Assembly (NCBI GenBank): GCA_034008185.1
Contig: CM067082.1
Location: 85,497,684 to 85,561,683, forward strand
Origin: Gorsachius magnificus
Lineage: Eukaryota > Chordata > Aves > Pelecaniformes > Ardeidae
Length of the DNA: 64,000 nucleotides
Direction: 5' to 3'
Shown here piece after piece: positions 12,301-25,800 of the stretch. Numbering within the stretch: position 1 is the first letter of the stretch; each line of letters begins with the position of its first letter. The position numbers and the translations under genes are program-made. The notes under the pieces were generated by a model, which was not told the origin of the DNA, did not search any database, and saw nothing but the letters and a program-made list of their open reading frames with translations.

Positions 12301-15300
12301 CTCAATTACATACAGCTAATGAGCCTGCTGCTCCGGATTTCATTTTGTTGATTTTAACTGCTGCATGTATTTCTGTTCAAAACAGTTTAAGAGGGTGCTT
12401 AAATAAGGACGTAAGCTTATTAAGATGCTTTTCTGGACAACTGTTCAATTATTTCGCCACTGCCTTTTGTCTTTTAAGTCATATTGGTAAACCAGCATGT
12501 GCAAACAAGATGTAGTAACTGATGCAATTAACTTCAGTATGTGCAGAAAAAGCCTCCCATTAAGAGATTTAATTGGTCATTTTTTATTGACTAGTTAGAC
12601 TCAGTATTCAAAAGACAGTGGAAGAGTTTACTCTAATGGCTATGTTTCAGGATCCCAACCCTTCAAGAAAAAGAAATTCATCAGTGGTATGAAGATCCTT
12701 TCTGAAAGACTCTGAAAGTTACCTTACAGTCACAATGTTAGGGGAAGCTGATTTTATTGGTATTTTGCAAAAAAGTTACTGCAAAAGTCAAATTGGGCAA
12801 GGTTTCAAGAAAGGAAAGAAGATGGGTTTTTCTTTTTTTTTTTAAATATAAAAGAGAAAATTATTACTACTTAAAAGGTCAGGGAAATATGATGAGTGCT
12901 CTAAACTTTTTATTGACCTGCACCAAGACAGAAAAGACTAAGCCTGGGAGGGTTTAAAATCGAGGCAGTTACATGCTCTGCTTGCTTTTCTGGTGGTCAG
13001 GCAAGGATCTGTGGTCCACAGTTAGTCAAAGGTTGGGCAAGACAACTTGGCTTACAAGCACCAACGAGAACTAGAGGCCTGACGTACTGAAGTGAAGTTT
13101 GAAAAGCTAAGCACTGTTATCTCGAGCAGGAGGAGCAGAGCAGAGTACCCGAGACCTACGGAATCCAGTGTAGGCCCAGGAGAGCTGATAAGCAGAAATC
13201 TGTCACAGAAAAAAAAATGTTGGCTGGCTGATAGGGAATCGCAAATAGCTGAGCAAGGCAAGCTAGTACAGCCTCAGACACAGCACTGAGAGGCATGACT
13301 TAAGAGGTTCAGAAACCAAAACACAAGAGCCCATGTAAGACAGCAACAGGGAGGAAAAAGCATACTCCGCAGGGCCTCCCTGGTGTAGGATCAGGGTGTG
13401 CATTTTGTGCTGTGGATAAAACCCAACCCTGTACATGGACACATTTCCTAGGCAGTGTGCCAGGATGCATTCCCGTCCAACTGCTAGCAGGTGGGGAATT
13501 TGGTGGGTGGATGTTCAGCAGGCTGCAGGACACACGCTGTCTATGCCGCACCCCGAGGGAAGGAGGGAAACCACATCCAGCTCAGGCAAGACCTAACATG
13601 TGGGGAAAAGTTTCAGGCATAAAAGCAACTTCTACTTGTCAGCACCAGAGGTTTTTGTACGAACCCACAGAAGACTCAGGAGTGTTAGCAAACAGGTGGT
13701 TTAAGAATGTAGTCTGATACATTACTTGAGATCGACACTACAAAAATCCAGTCCTCCTCCCTGTAAAAGGGGATTGGATTGGGGGTGATAGTGGACAGTA
13801 GGAAAGAAAAGGAAAGCAGCTGCTGCAATACAGAAATAGGGCCTGGCAGAGGGAAAGTGGGTGAGAAGTGAAGAGGCAATAACATCCTTTTTGCTCAGCA
13901 GACATGAGAATACCAGAACAAAGCTACTAAAATTTGTATGTCATTATCCAACTGCAGCTATCTGAATCGAATTGACAGAAAGGACTAGACATTTCCTGCT
14001 ACAGAGATACAAGGCAGACTCCCTCAGAGGCCGATTAGCTCCTTGTGGCCAAACCTGGAAAAAAGAAACTGAAGATACCACCAAACGTACTGGTCATCTC
14101 CAGGATGACAGTAGCCTCAAAGAGGTTTTCCACAAGGCAAGGCTTACATGCACTCTGGCTGTGCTGACATCTGCAATTATCTCCAAATGCAGGAAACATT
14201 ATTGCCTATCTGTAGCAGTGGAAGACTGTGTTTCCATCCTCCTCACATTTTAAAAACAAGCAAACAAAACCCCATGATGCAGTTGATAGACCGTTAATAG
14301 CAATAAAGAAGTATTTTCAGGGAATGATATGGAATACGTAGCCTCTTTCTCACCGAGAGAGGCCCCAGAGCACAGCCATTCGATGAAGCCAGAAATAACC
14401 TCTCAGCTGCAAGAGATCAGCTCTTCCTCCATCCTCAATGGAGGGGTTTCCTCATAACGTGCACAGTTCCAGGGCAAAGACAACCCTCCTGGGCCTTTTC
14501 CCAGGACTTTACATCTGACTGGCTTAGTGGGAAGGAAGGCAGAAAAGAGCTGTAAGGTCTGCAGTCAGAGACAGGAAAAGGAGGAGATGCAAGGGTTGTA
14601 ACATCCTCTTTTGCCATAAATGTATCAAAGGGCCCTTGATGTAACGACGGAAGAATGCAACTGTGCTACCAAGTAAAGGATAAGCAATTCAGGGAGCAGG
14701 TTCAGTTGACTCCCAGACAGAAATAGAAAAGGGCTGCAGAGACTGAATAAGGACTGTTGCATATTACGCTGGGACTTAACAACACGTGAGCTCCTGCCAT
14801 GCGGGTGGGCTGTAAACATGCGGATGTCTTGTCATGAGATGATGCAGGGAAGCCAAGGAGAGATTTGGGACACTGCTCAAGGGTCAGGATGGAAGTGAAC
14901 TCAAACCCTTAAGACTGCTGCCTCCCAAGCTGAAGAGCAGATACTGTAGTAAAGTGAAATTTACTGCAAGCAGGAAGTATTCCCGGCACAGGCAAAGACC
15001 AACAAGGCCACATAAGCAAGAACAATCCAATCGCTTAAGATGTTCATGTACATACTTCAAATAATTTCTCACAAAGCTTTGGGAGAAAAATATTACAATT
15101 CAATGCATAAATGACTACAGATTTCTGGTCAAGTTGCACCTGTGGATACTTGAATAAAAGCATTTAAGTGTGCATTGTAACAGCTGAATTTGTGTGCTGT
15201 TAACAACCAGAGTATTACAGGTGTTTAAACTATTGGCATGATGATGCTTGCTTCACTGTTCTACTTAGGAACTTGCTTACTGAGTATACTTACCACACCA

Positions 15301-16059
15301 AGTGCTTAATTTTCTTTAACTGTGTATTTATTATGCTATTTTTGATAGGAAGAAGAAATTCTACGAATTGACATCTTCTGCGATTCTTATGCATAGGCAA
15401 GCAATTTTACAGCAGAATTTCCAATTTAACCATTCTCAATGAAAACAAAACTTCCATCCTGCATTTTTAAGCCTACTTGCAAGTCAAGCCATCCTTTCTG
15501 CTTCCCGCAAGCCCAACTAACGCTGAAGGTGCATAGCTGCCACAGCACGCACTGCTGCACATGACACTTTATTTGGAAACAGCTTAAGAGCCGTATGGAA
15601 TAAAGGCACACCGCGGGAGATACGACATCACTGTTTGGAAAGCCGGAGTAGTCTTAGCAAGAAGCCTTAATTAGTTGGACGCACAATTAAGCTTGTTTTT
15701 GCGGGACTGGCAGTGGGGGGACAGGGACAGACAACCCAAGAAAACATAGACTCATGCATTCTTCTCGGTATTTCAGGACTGTTTCAGACGCCTTACCCCG
15801 GCCTAACCAACAATTTCTTTGGTGGTTAAACGTTTGCCCCAGGAGGCAGAAATATGAGGGTGCAAGGGCCTTTTTGAGGAAGGCATCAAATGCAGGTTTC
15901 CCACTCCCCCTGTGTGTTCAATCACCCCAAAGGTGGGCGGTATGGCTGGAAGGGACCCTCTCCCAAGGGAAAAGCCATCTCCCTCCCCTTAGGATGAGAG
16001 CAATGCTTGGCCCTGCACCCCATTTAACCACGTACGTATGGGCCGTACAGAGAGAGCTC
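9363..16059. other. No identified exon; possibly intron of the reverse-strand CpG-island gene
   Basis: If the reverse-strand gene whose first exon is at 16340-16401 continues leftwards, this stretch is its first intron or contains short exons I could not recognise. A GC-richer patch at about 13330-13640 has overlapping open frames without domain signal. No repeats beyond A- and T-rich tracts were seen. Confidence 0.4.
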
Positions 16060-16860
16060 ACCCAGTTCACCAAGCGGCGCAGGCAGGAGGAGACCTGGCT
16101 TCCACCCCCGGCCCCGCCGCTGCCTGCCCCCAGCCTCCCCAACCCCTGTGAGGGGGCAGCCCCGGATGAGCAGGGCAGCCCCGGAGGAGCAGGGCAGCGG
16201 GAAGGGAAAGGCCGCTGCCGGTCACTCACCCCGGGAGCGCGGCGGGGAGACCGCGGCTGGCGGAGCGGTCCCTCCACAGGGCAGGACGGCGCCAGAGCCC
16301 CCCGGCCCCAGGGACGGCTCGCGGGCGATCGGGGCTCACCTTATTTCGCAGAGCGGCCGCCAGGACAGCCTCCGGACGAAGGTCAGGACCGGGGCCGCCA
16401 TGACAGGGGGGAGGGGGGAATGAAGGGAGGGGAGAGGAGGAGACGGCAAACCCCGCCTCTCCGCAGCCGCCGCGCCTTCAGCTGAGGAGCTGGCGGCCAC
16501 CGGCTTCCTCCCCGGCGAGGGCGCCGCCTCCAGCGCTGTGGGGAGGCCGGGCTGCGGGCGCTGGCTTCGCCGGGAGCTGCTGAGGGGCAGCGGCGGGAGC
16601 CGTGAGGCGGCGGCGCGGGCCTCCGGCGGCGGCGGGAGAGGCCGGGCGGCAAGTCCCCTCGCCTGTGGCTGCAGGCCATGGCGCACAGCTGTGTGGCAGC
16701 CCTCGGAAGCCATACCCTAGAAAATGCGCCTCGGGGCCAGAAGTGAAACAGGCTGCCGGGCGGACCCGACGGGCAGCCGGAGTCGCCAGAGCCGTCCGCG
16801 GAAAATTGAACAGACGTGAAACCAGAACCCCGTCATGGGCAAAAGTCATGGGCGCGGCTC
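16060..16860. promoter_or_regulatory. CpG island promoter
   Basis: GC- and CpG-dense for about 800 bp against an AT-rich background, with many GGCGG/CCGCC boxes and no TATA box in evidence. A coding exon with a consensus splice donor lies on its reverse strand (16340-16401), so it is very likely the promoter of that gene. The island extends about 450 bp upstream of that exon, so it could also fire to the right. On the forward strand an ATG in a strong context at 16678 opens only 22 codons, so no divergent gene can be named. Confidence 0.8.
16340..16401 (-). CDS. First coding exon, unidentified gene, mitochondrial-targeting-like N-terminus
   Basis: On the reverse strand an ATG at 16401 sits in TGTCATGGCGGCC, a CATGGCGGC box resembling the YY1 element found at the start of many housekeeping and nuclear-encoded mitochondrial genes. 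It opens 20 codons reading MAAPVLTFVRRLSWRPLCEI, then AG, then the consensus donor AAG|GTGAGC at 16340/16339 (phase 2 junction). The peptide has no acidic residue until residue 19. It alternates hydrophobic residues with Arg (positions 10, 11 and 15), as in an amphipathic mitochondrial presequence. I considered ACAT1 because of the EI-Arg ending, but its known exon-1 boundary does not fit. Gene identity is unknown. Transcription runs to lower coordinates, and the next exon must start with the third base of a codon. Confidence 0.6.
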
Positions 16861-19800
16861 AGCTCCCCCCAAAGTGCCTTGTAACATACATCCCATTATT
16901 AATCAGGGCCGTTACTTGTGTTATCTTTCTGTTTTTGCATGCTACATACCTCTTAAATATGTTTGTGTCGTCATTTTTCCACACAAATCACTTGGTGGGC
17001 TGCTGAACAGCCTCGTGTCTGTGCCTCAGAAGGGTTGGGGCCGTGCAAAGGTGGAATAAATGGTAGCGTCTGCCCCATCTAACTTAAAAGATACTGCTAT
17101 TTATTGCTAAGCTTTTGCTCTTTCAGCTTCAGCTCCTGAGGATATATTTAACTTTTCCTTGCCGACGTTACCTGCGGTGTGAAAGCTGTTTCTGTGTTTG
17201 GTCAGGTGCTGGGAAGATCTTTGCAATTCGGATACTCTGCTCTGTCAATCTCCTTTCAAAACACATCCCATAAAATCACCTTTTAGTTCTGGGTTTTTTG
17301 TTTCCTTTCCCCAAATGTAAAGTATTTAAGACTTTGAGTTCTCCCTCAAGGATAAGTATTTCAAAGCCGATAATGAACTATGGAGTTCTCCTTTCTTAAA
17401 TGTTTGATTACAGTTTTCCAAAAAGTGTACATAACTGTTAGAAGACTAGCAATTAGGATGGCACTTTTTTTCCCCTCATACTGCCAAGGTCGTGATGTGT
17501 GACCCTGGTGAAATCACACATAGCTGACTTTTTCAAACATGGCCTTGGATTTCAAGTACAGGTGTTCTTTGAACTTGATACGCCTTGAATTGTACTTGCC
17601 ATTACAGATCAGAAAGCCTAGCATTTCTCAATTTCAGACACAACCGTTACTAGTTTGCACCTCTAGCTGACCTACTTAAAATAGGTATTTATTTGTGTTT
17701 TAGGCTCTCAGTGGCAATTTCCTTCTCTGCTACAGAGAGTTGCGAGGTGAAATTAATTCACGTTTGTAGAAGGCTTTGAAAGCACCTTCCTGAAGGTGTT
17801 GTAGTAAATGCTATTGTTGATCTATATCCTTACTTAACCCTAATCAAGCGAAACTCAGCTTTTAAGTATGTACCTTGTTAGACAGAATTTTGAATGTGTA
17901 AAACCAAAATATGGGCTAAGTTTTCGTCTGAGATAAGGAAGGAGGCTGGCTGTGAGTGAGAAGGAGAAATTAGCTCTAAAATTCTAGCATTTGTTTTGTA
18001 AAATAATTACACTTTTTTACTGAAAGCTTATGCACACAACAGTTTTAGTCTCGTAGTTTGAAACGGCCAGAAAAATCGTTACAGAAATGTAATATAATGA
18101 ACATCAGTTGAAAGTTCACTGTAGTAGTATTGTTAGGACAAATATAATGAATCTAGAGAGGACTCCCTAGAGAACTCATTTGGTAAGTTGCTTCAGATTT
18201 ATTGTTTGACAAACAAGTCCCTAATGACAATGCCCTCTCTAGCATTTTCTTACTAATGGTAAGATGAAGGTTTTTTACCTGGCTGCATTTTTATCCTTGT
18301 ATAAAATTCTCATATTTCTTTGCTTTAGTTCAAAGTAGTACAGCTTCACATCTCGTGCTACTGTCTAGAAGCTACATGAGGAGGAAAAAAAAGTACACTT
18401 CTCCTGAATACTCTTTGCCTTTAAATTATTACCCTCTTAAAAACAAAAGAGCCTTTTATATATTTGCTTAGTTGAAGATAAGTAACAGTAATGAAAGAGA
18501 CCCATTAGACCCAGCTCATCCATTTCAATTCCAAGGCAAAATAGTCTCTTGCAGTATGTTTTCTATTGCCTCTGTGCAGGGGAATACAAAGCACAGCAGC
18601 TGTGCTTTATTTGGGAGCCTCCTTCTTGCCCAATTGCAGAAAGATTTTGCTGTTAAATATCTGAGATTAAATATCTCAGCTTTTATTTTTCTTAATTTCT
18701 TTCTATTTACATCAATTTATGTTGTTTTAAATAGGTCTGCCTTTTTAATAAAGTCACACTGGGACTTCTGAGAATGAATGAACATTTTTCAGTTTTACCT
18801 GAAGGCAGCAAGAAGGCATCTCTGGTTTCAGTCAAAGATGGATTGTATGCTATAGGAATTAAATACAGACACCAGCAGTATTCAGTGTTCACCAGAGAGG
18901 AGCATAGAGAAATAGTAACTGCAGTGACTTCTTTTTCTCATCACCTCTCTAAGATATATATTGCAGTCCATGTATTGTGTCTACAAGAGTGCCATTTGCT
19001 GTATGTCTATCTCTAGAAACCTATACCTCCAGATATAGATTTTTTTTTTTCCTTGTCTTCCTTTCAACTACTTAGCATTCATCTGACTGTTCAGGTGAGC
19101 TAAAATATTAAAAAAGCATTTTGTGAATAGCGTGTCACATAAATGTCTTTCTATTCTATTGGTGTTGTTACCTTTTCCTTACACATGTGATATTACTTAT
19201 TTTCTTAGTATGCTTTTAACCATTTCTTCTTTGCAATTTATTCTTACTCATGAAAGTGGGATCTTGGGGGAGCAAAGTCACATACCTCACAGGATGGGGT
19301 TTAAAGTGTGGCTTGATGTTACACACTTTTGTTCTGGCCCTTTGTATATGTGCATAAGTGTGTTTTACCATATATGTCCTGTCATAATAACTATAAGCTA
19401 TGTGTATGCTAGAGAAACTATTGTGCCCTTACTCTGAAACACAAAAGCACACAGTAAGTTTTCAGACCACTCAATCCTGATGTTTTGGTTGCAGAATCAG
19501 TAGTTTTGCTGTTGTAATCTATATCTATGTGCTATGTGTTTCAGTATAATTGCAGGTTCATTGACATGCTGATACAAGCCTGAACAAAAACTGTTTTGCA
19601 CAACTTCACAGTGGAAGGGAGGAATCATGGGAGCTGATTCTGATACATCAAGGTGGTCACTGTATCATCTGTATCTCTAGTTTCTTCAAGCTTGCAAAAT
19701 ATTCTACAGTCTGACCAGCACAATCATCTGTAATGATAATTCTTGTACCTTTGCAATAATTTCTGCAGTCTTTATGTTGAGTGTTTGCCAGTTTTTCCCA

Positions 19801-22800
19801 GAGATTTTCTGAAATATGCTTTCTGTAATGTCACTGAACTGAACTCAGTATCGAGGAGTTGAGTATCTGTCATCCTTTACCATGACAAGGCAGCTGTTCT
19901 CTCTTTGATAGAAATTGTTTATCCAGGAAGCAGATGTGTTGGGTATTTTATTATTCAGAATTTGATTTCCATGGCAAATGATTTTGTATTATCACTACAG
20001 GGAACTTTAATACATATTTAACAGAAAGTTATCTTGATGATTTGTTCACCTTCCCCTTGAAAATCAGTCCAGTATATCCTGCAGGACTTACTTGTGTGAT
20101 GATGTTATCATGTTTTTTGCATTGATGATGACAAGCCGTTTAAGACACGTGGGAGAGGGCTTTTCACAGTTTTGCTGCTACAGTGTAGAAAACTACAGTA
20201 TAAGCAAAGGGCATTAATTACCAATGTCTTTGTAAGCCCGGTTTTGGAAACCCCTGTTTATGTGGGCCACGTTCTTATCTCAGCATGAAAGGTATGCTCT
20301 GTTCCCAACACCCAAGAAGAAATTAGACTTGGACCCATTTACTTAAGCAGAGATTTTCATCAACCAGGAAATATAAACATGAGTTCTAATCAGCAGCTAA
20401 CTAATTGTACAGTGCTCTACTCCACTTTTCTTGGCTAGATTGCTGGTTCATTTTCAGGCAATCAGTAATTCTGGAGGAATCGCCTTTTTGCAGCATTGTC
20501 CTTAGTTCAGATCTAAAATACCAAGTTCTTAGTCCACAATTCTCATGAACTGCTTCCACTGACCAACTGGTGCATGCCTTGAGCTGTCTGTGTCTTCTCA
20601 CACTCTGCAATAATGTTCCATTGAAAAACATCCTTGCTATTCCAAATCATTGCAGTTCTTTTACTGTGAATACAGATTAATTTACCCCATCTAGCTGCGG
20701 ATTATCCTCCTCTAATAAAAACATAATCTCTTCTATCTTGAATTACGAATCTTTCCCAAACTCTCAGCACTCAGCTGGACAGTACATATCATTTTATTAA
20801 GATCATAGGAGCTGGACTACAAGTTTAAGCCTACGTCACTGAAATATTTTCACAAATGAGGATCTGAAGGGCTAAAGCCTTATGTCTGGAAAGTGCTGTA
20901 ATTATTTAGGCACTTTGCCACCATTGAAGGACTTGCCTCAAGTGTGCCATAAAGTTAGCTGTCACACTGTATTTTTATTGCTTAATCCTCCTTTCAATGT
21001 TCTGTACTGTCTCTCAATATTTTCTCTTAGTATTTCACTGTACAGTCTTCCTGACCTCTTTACAATACAGCTACAGGAGGTGTCTGTGTCATGCAGGGTC
21101 TAGTACAATTTTCCCTAGGTAGAACATGGGTAGATTCCTATTTACTTTGGTCATTCACCATTTGCTTCCAATATTCAGAAACAGGAGGTGGCTATATGTA
21201 GTCATAATAACTTTTATGCTTCTTATCACCAGCACTAAGCTGCTCTTACTGTTGCATGCTTAAATAACCTATTTGGTAATCTTGTTTTGAGGCTTCTCTC
21301 TGTAACTAGCATGTTGGTGTTCAGAAATTGCTATGCTTTTCTCAGTAGGTTACTCAGTGTATTGACTGAACATTTAAACCACATAGGAATATTATTCTTA
21401 AGACGTTTAACCAGAATAGAAACACAAGTGCAATTACAATATTTTATTTTTTTTAGGAAATAACATACAGAACAACCTCAAAGAGATTTTGTAGAGGTTT
21501 ACCTGGTAACCAGCAAATCTATATATTAAGCTTTTGAAAGATCTATGTGTTTTAAAATATGTTGTAGATTTGCAACCCCTATTAGCAATCTATGGAATGT
21601 GTACATTCTCATCCCGCTGTTCTCAAGTGCTACAATTATTTGTGAAAGGTTACATATCATATCCTATTTGCCAGGACTGGCAAGATATCCACTTAAAAAT
21701 AATCTGCGAAATGCAGGAAATGAGAAAGTGCTGTCTGAATGCATCTAAAGTGGTATGTTGGGTTGCATTGGTTTTTCACACTAAGAGCACCTGGAAAAGA
21801 AACATTATTGGCAGGAGTTCAATCAGGAGGTGCGGTTACAGGAGTCTTATTTTACATATGAATCAACTAACAACAGAATTGTTGTTAATTAAAGGAATTG
21901 AAATCTTCCTAAGCTGGAGTCCTTTTTAGTTTCCTGAACCATTAAATGATGCAGGTGTTGGCTGTGGGGTCGTCAGACTCTTTTGCCAAAGAACAGGCAC
22001 TCCGACTTTTTGTGCTTTCACTTTTTAGAAAAAAAAGTATTTTGGGCCATCATTTCACAGTTTAAACTTTAAGCCAGCATAAGCAAACACTGCTACTGAA
22101 AGGAGCAGTCTTTCTGTTTTCCTCAGGCCCTCCTACGCCTTCTTTTCTGCTGACACAGCTGTTCTCATGGCCAAGCATTGAACTGATTCAGGGAATTGAT
22201 CTGAGTTACAATTAACCAGGCAAAACCAAGTAAGTAAATGAATAAAGGTTAATTGTGACCCAGATCAACCCCCTGATCCTTTTCATCACACAGCTGAATG
22301 CATGCTCGTGTCGGTGCCAGGGAGGGAGGTGTAAGGGAGCCTGACAGGCAGTAGGATTGCTTCTTTCAGCAGCAGTGCTTTGTTACATCAGCTTATGACA
22401 TTAAAGCATTAACGCATCACCTCTGAGGGATTTGGTACACTTTCTGTCTTGGGCTGTTTATGTTGCTGAAATGTTTTACTCTCATATCGCAGAAAGTACC
22501 TCTATAAGTAGGTATAAATGAGGCTGTTAGCTTGCTCCTCTAGGAAGGGAGTTATAAAGTGATAATTATGTGCATCTATTAGCATGTTAAAACCAAAGTT
22601 GACAGAAGGGCAGGCAAAGATATTAAGTCCCTACACATTTTTTTGGCTGACAGGGGAAAGTGAAACTATTAATGGTCCCAGTAGGCGAAAGACAGCATCA
22701 TGAGCTTCACCTTCTATCAAAAAATTGTCATAGTAAACATTTTTCTCATACGCAGGATTCTCTGAGAGAATCTGGCCTTGATCTACTGTAAGCGGCAGCA

Positions 22801-25800
22801 ATCTCTACCTCTGCTTGTTTGTGTTCACCTTTGCGTAGCCCCTTGTGCTGTGCCGACACCAGTATTTGTGTAGGCGTATAGCAAACCAGATCAGAGAACT
22901 GATTCGGTTAAAAAATAACCCCCCCCCCCCAAATTCATTGGCTGGACCAGTTTCCCATTTTTATTTATTCTCTCCACAAAGAGTGGAGCCAACACACCTC
23001 AGAGCATAGTCATTATTCAAGATGGCATGATTGGTGAAACATTTATATTTGGACTACATCCCTATGTCTAGTAAGACTTAGTTCCTTCACTAGGTTAGTA
23101 TATCTCTCTTTCCATACGGTGACTACAGTCTAACTGGGGTAGATCTCTGCCTGGCTTTATTAACATGAACATTAGTGAAAAAGGTATCAACTATCTAACA
23201 ACTCCTACCGACCTGTTGAATTCAGGGCAGCACAAACTTTGAGCAGCTAAACCATTTAAGTCTCAGGTTTACCAGTGTTGGACTGCACCTCCTACAACGC
23301 CAGCAATCCCAGTTTGGCCTAGTGAGCATCCAGACTGCGGGATGTGTGTGCTGCCTTTTGGCTGCTCAGTACGTAATTTGCTTTGCAGGCTGCCTGTTGT
23401 GCAGGACTGGCTCACTTATCAAGGGCAGAGGTTCTTTTTAGGACGGTCTCAATTAGACCCCTAAGTAATTCAACATGTTTTTTGTCTGCATGTTCCCAAA
23501 ATACTTCAGCACATACTTAATATATCCTTTTGCTAAGGGAGGATTTCTGATCTGATTTTCTTCATCTGGGGCAATTTTGTTCCAGCAAAGAAAATTCACC
23601 TCAAAACTTCCCTTGTGGATCTCTTCAAGATAGTAATTCCCTTCTCATTTGAGGGAGGGCATACCCCTTTCCATCTCTCTCTGTATTAGCTTTTAGGAGG
23701 CCATAGGTAATCACATTGTCTCTTAACAAAGTTTAACTGTTGGCTTTCTTTCAAGCTGTAGTCTTGCAAAATGTGTCTGTGTTGCTTTGACCTTTAGTGT
23801 ATGTGATTTTTTTTCTGCCCCCAAATGTGATGGCCAATTACTCATGTAGAACTGTTACAATGCTTTCCTGCAGTTTCTCACCTTTCTTGACATAGAGCTG
23901 GGGTAATACATTCAGACAGTTAATCCACGGTGAAAACCCAAAATTTTTAAATAAACTCTAAAATAATGTCACTTCAGTAAACAGGTTTCATACTGGACTG
24001 TGATGATTATTCGTTGATAGCTACATTGCACCTCCACAGCCCTTAAATCCCTCTCTGATTTGGTCTAGATTAGGCTGTCACCAGGATATTCACCTTCCTT
24101 GATAGCATCTCTCCTGCTTTCTTGTAGAAATGTTTTTGGTTAAACTAGGTAGACAAATTAATCACAAACAATGTCTGTGAAAAACAATAATTATTAGTGT
24201 GAGTTATTTTGGATTTTTTTCAGAAAGAATGTTTGTCAGAATATTTTGGGCTCATCTGCTGCAGTGCAGCTTACTGGAATCCAGCCAATTTGATATTTAT
24301 TACTTAGCAATAATCTTGAATGGTAGTGAATTTCTGGTTAAGGATTTTATTTTTTTTTTTCAATGAGGACTGGCATTCCAGCTGGCATTTTCAGATGACA
24401 GAGCTCATACTTTTTTTACTTCTTAGGATGTAGGTGTTTTTTAAGTACTCCTTGATTTATTCAGGTGCATGCTTAAAACATCCCTTACGGTCAATACATA
24501 TTCATGGTTTAGTTTGTGTTTAGCACAGAATAGCTCTGAATTTTTCAAGGGGACTATGTGGAGCATTCACCTCTTCTGGAGAATTGTTAAACCCAAGTTT
24601 TCTTTCTTTGTTAACACTTGCCTTGTGGTACCACAAGTCATAGGCCTGCTCCCCCTGGTGATAGGTTTTGCACAGACACAAGACAAGAAGGCATTCCATA
24701 TCAAAAGGATTAAGATTTACAGTGTCTCATAAGACTGTAAATCAAGAGACAACATACAGGTATGACTGAGTGAGACAAGGTGTAGCAGTGGCAACACTGG
24801 TCGAAGGAGCAGGTAATGGTCTCAGCATGCCAGGTACTTCATATTTGTCAGATACAAGACAGAGTATTAAAATACTTACATTTTATACTTTTTGTAGCCT
24901 CAATTTATTTTACATTGAGAACTGGATCCATTCTGAGGTGTACTGGTGGTGATACCAGGAAAGGTTAATAAAACAATTGTTCTGAGGAAGTGGCGGTAGG
25001 TATGCTTGAAATGGCACAGAATTTTAACCAGATGGAAAAATAAAAACCACAACAAAATAAATTCGAGGCCCTGGTCTTCTCAAATGTCCTCAGGAGAAAA
25101 GCATCTGTAACCACAGTCACAGCAGCATATGAGTCTATGGACCAGCATGCAAAAATAGCATATAACTTGCTTTCATTTTAAGAGATCTATACCTCAAAAG
25201 GACTGACGTGCCTCCTACTGTTGCCCAACTTTTAATTTCCCATGCACTTGTACAAAAGAAAAGGACCTCAGAAGGATGGTAGTAAAATTTAGCTGGTGTT
25301 AGGGAGCTCACTGGCATGAATTGCTAAGTTTAGGGGAATGCTTTCAGTCTCATTCTTCTTTAGACCTGACACAGGGTTGCAGATAGGATCACTCTCCAAT
25401 GAGGGATGGTGTCCCTAGGATTACCCGTAGGGTACATACCTATCTTCTTTTCTTGAGACAACTTTAAAGAGCTTGTTCTTATTTTAACACAGGAATGATG
25501 GAAATGGCAAGGAAAGGGACAGAGCAGGAAAAGCAGGCGTTGCCCATCTTTTACACATTACCTACAGGTGAAAGCACCCAGCCAGGCCTTGAAAGACTTA
25601 GCTTCAAGTCTATAGCTCTTACAAAAGAGCCTTAAATTTATTTTAGTATTGCCTTACTAGCATTCTGCAGTTTCCACAGCACTTAAGTCATGTACAGGCT
25701 ATTTTCTTACACTGATTTTAATGGCAATAGAATTAGCATAAAGCAAGTGGAAAAGAGAAGCGGGCAACTCTGTATCTTAAGGGAGCTGCAAATGTTTTGA

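Noticed and set aside
16340..16401. Assignment of the CpG-island exon to ACAT1
   Set aside because: The EI-Arg ending is suggestive, but the known ACAT1 exon 1 ends before that motif, and no thiolase or neighbouring CUL5 exon was found in the window.
15754..16485. 243-codon forward open frame, the longest in the window
   Set aside because: It runs antisense through the CpG island and the reverse-strand first exon. GC-rich DNA has few stops, and the peptide is Pro/Arg/Gly low-complexity beyond residue ~110.
18774..19016. Forward open stretch with an acceptor-like start
   Set aside because: No usable donor, no domain, and the composition is not clearly coding.
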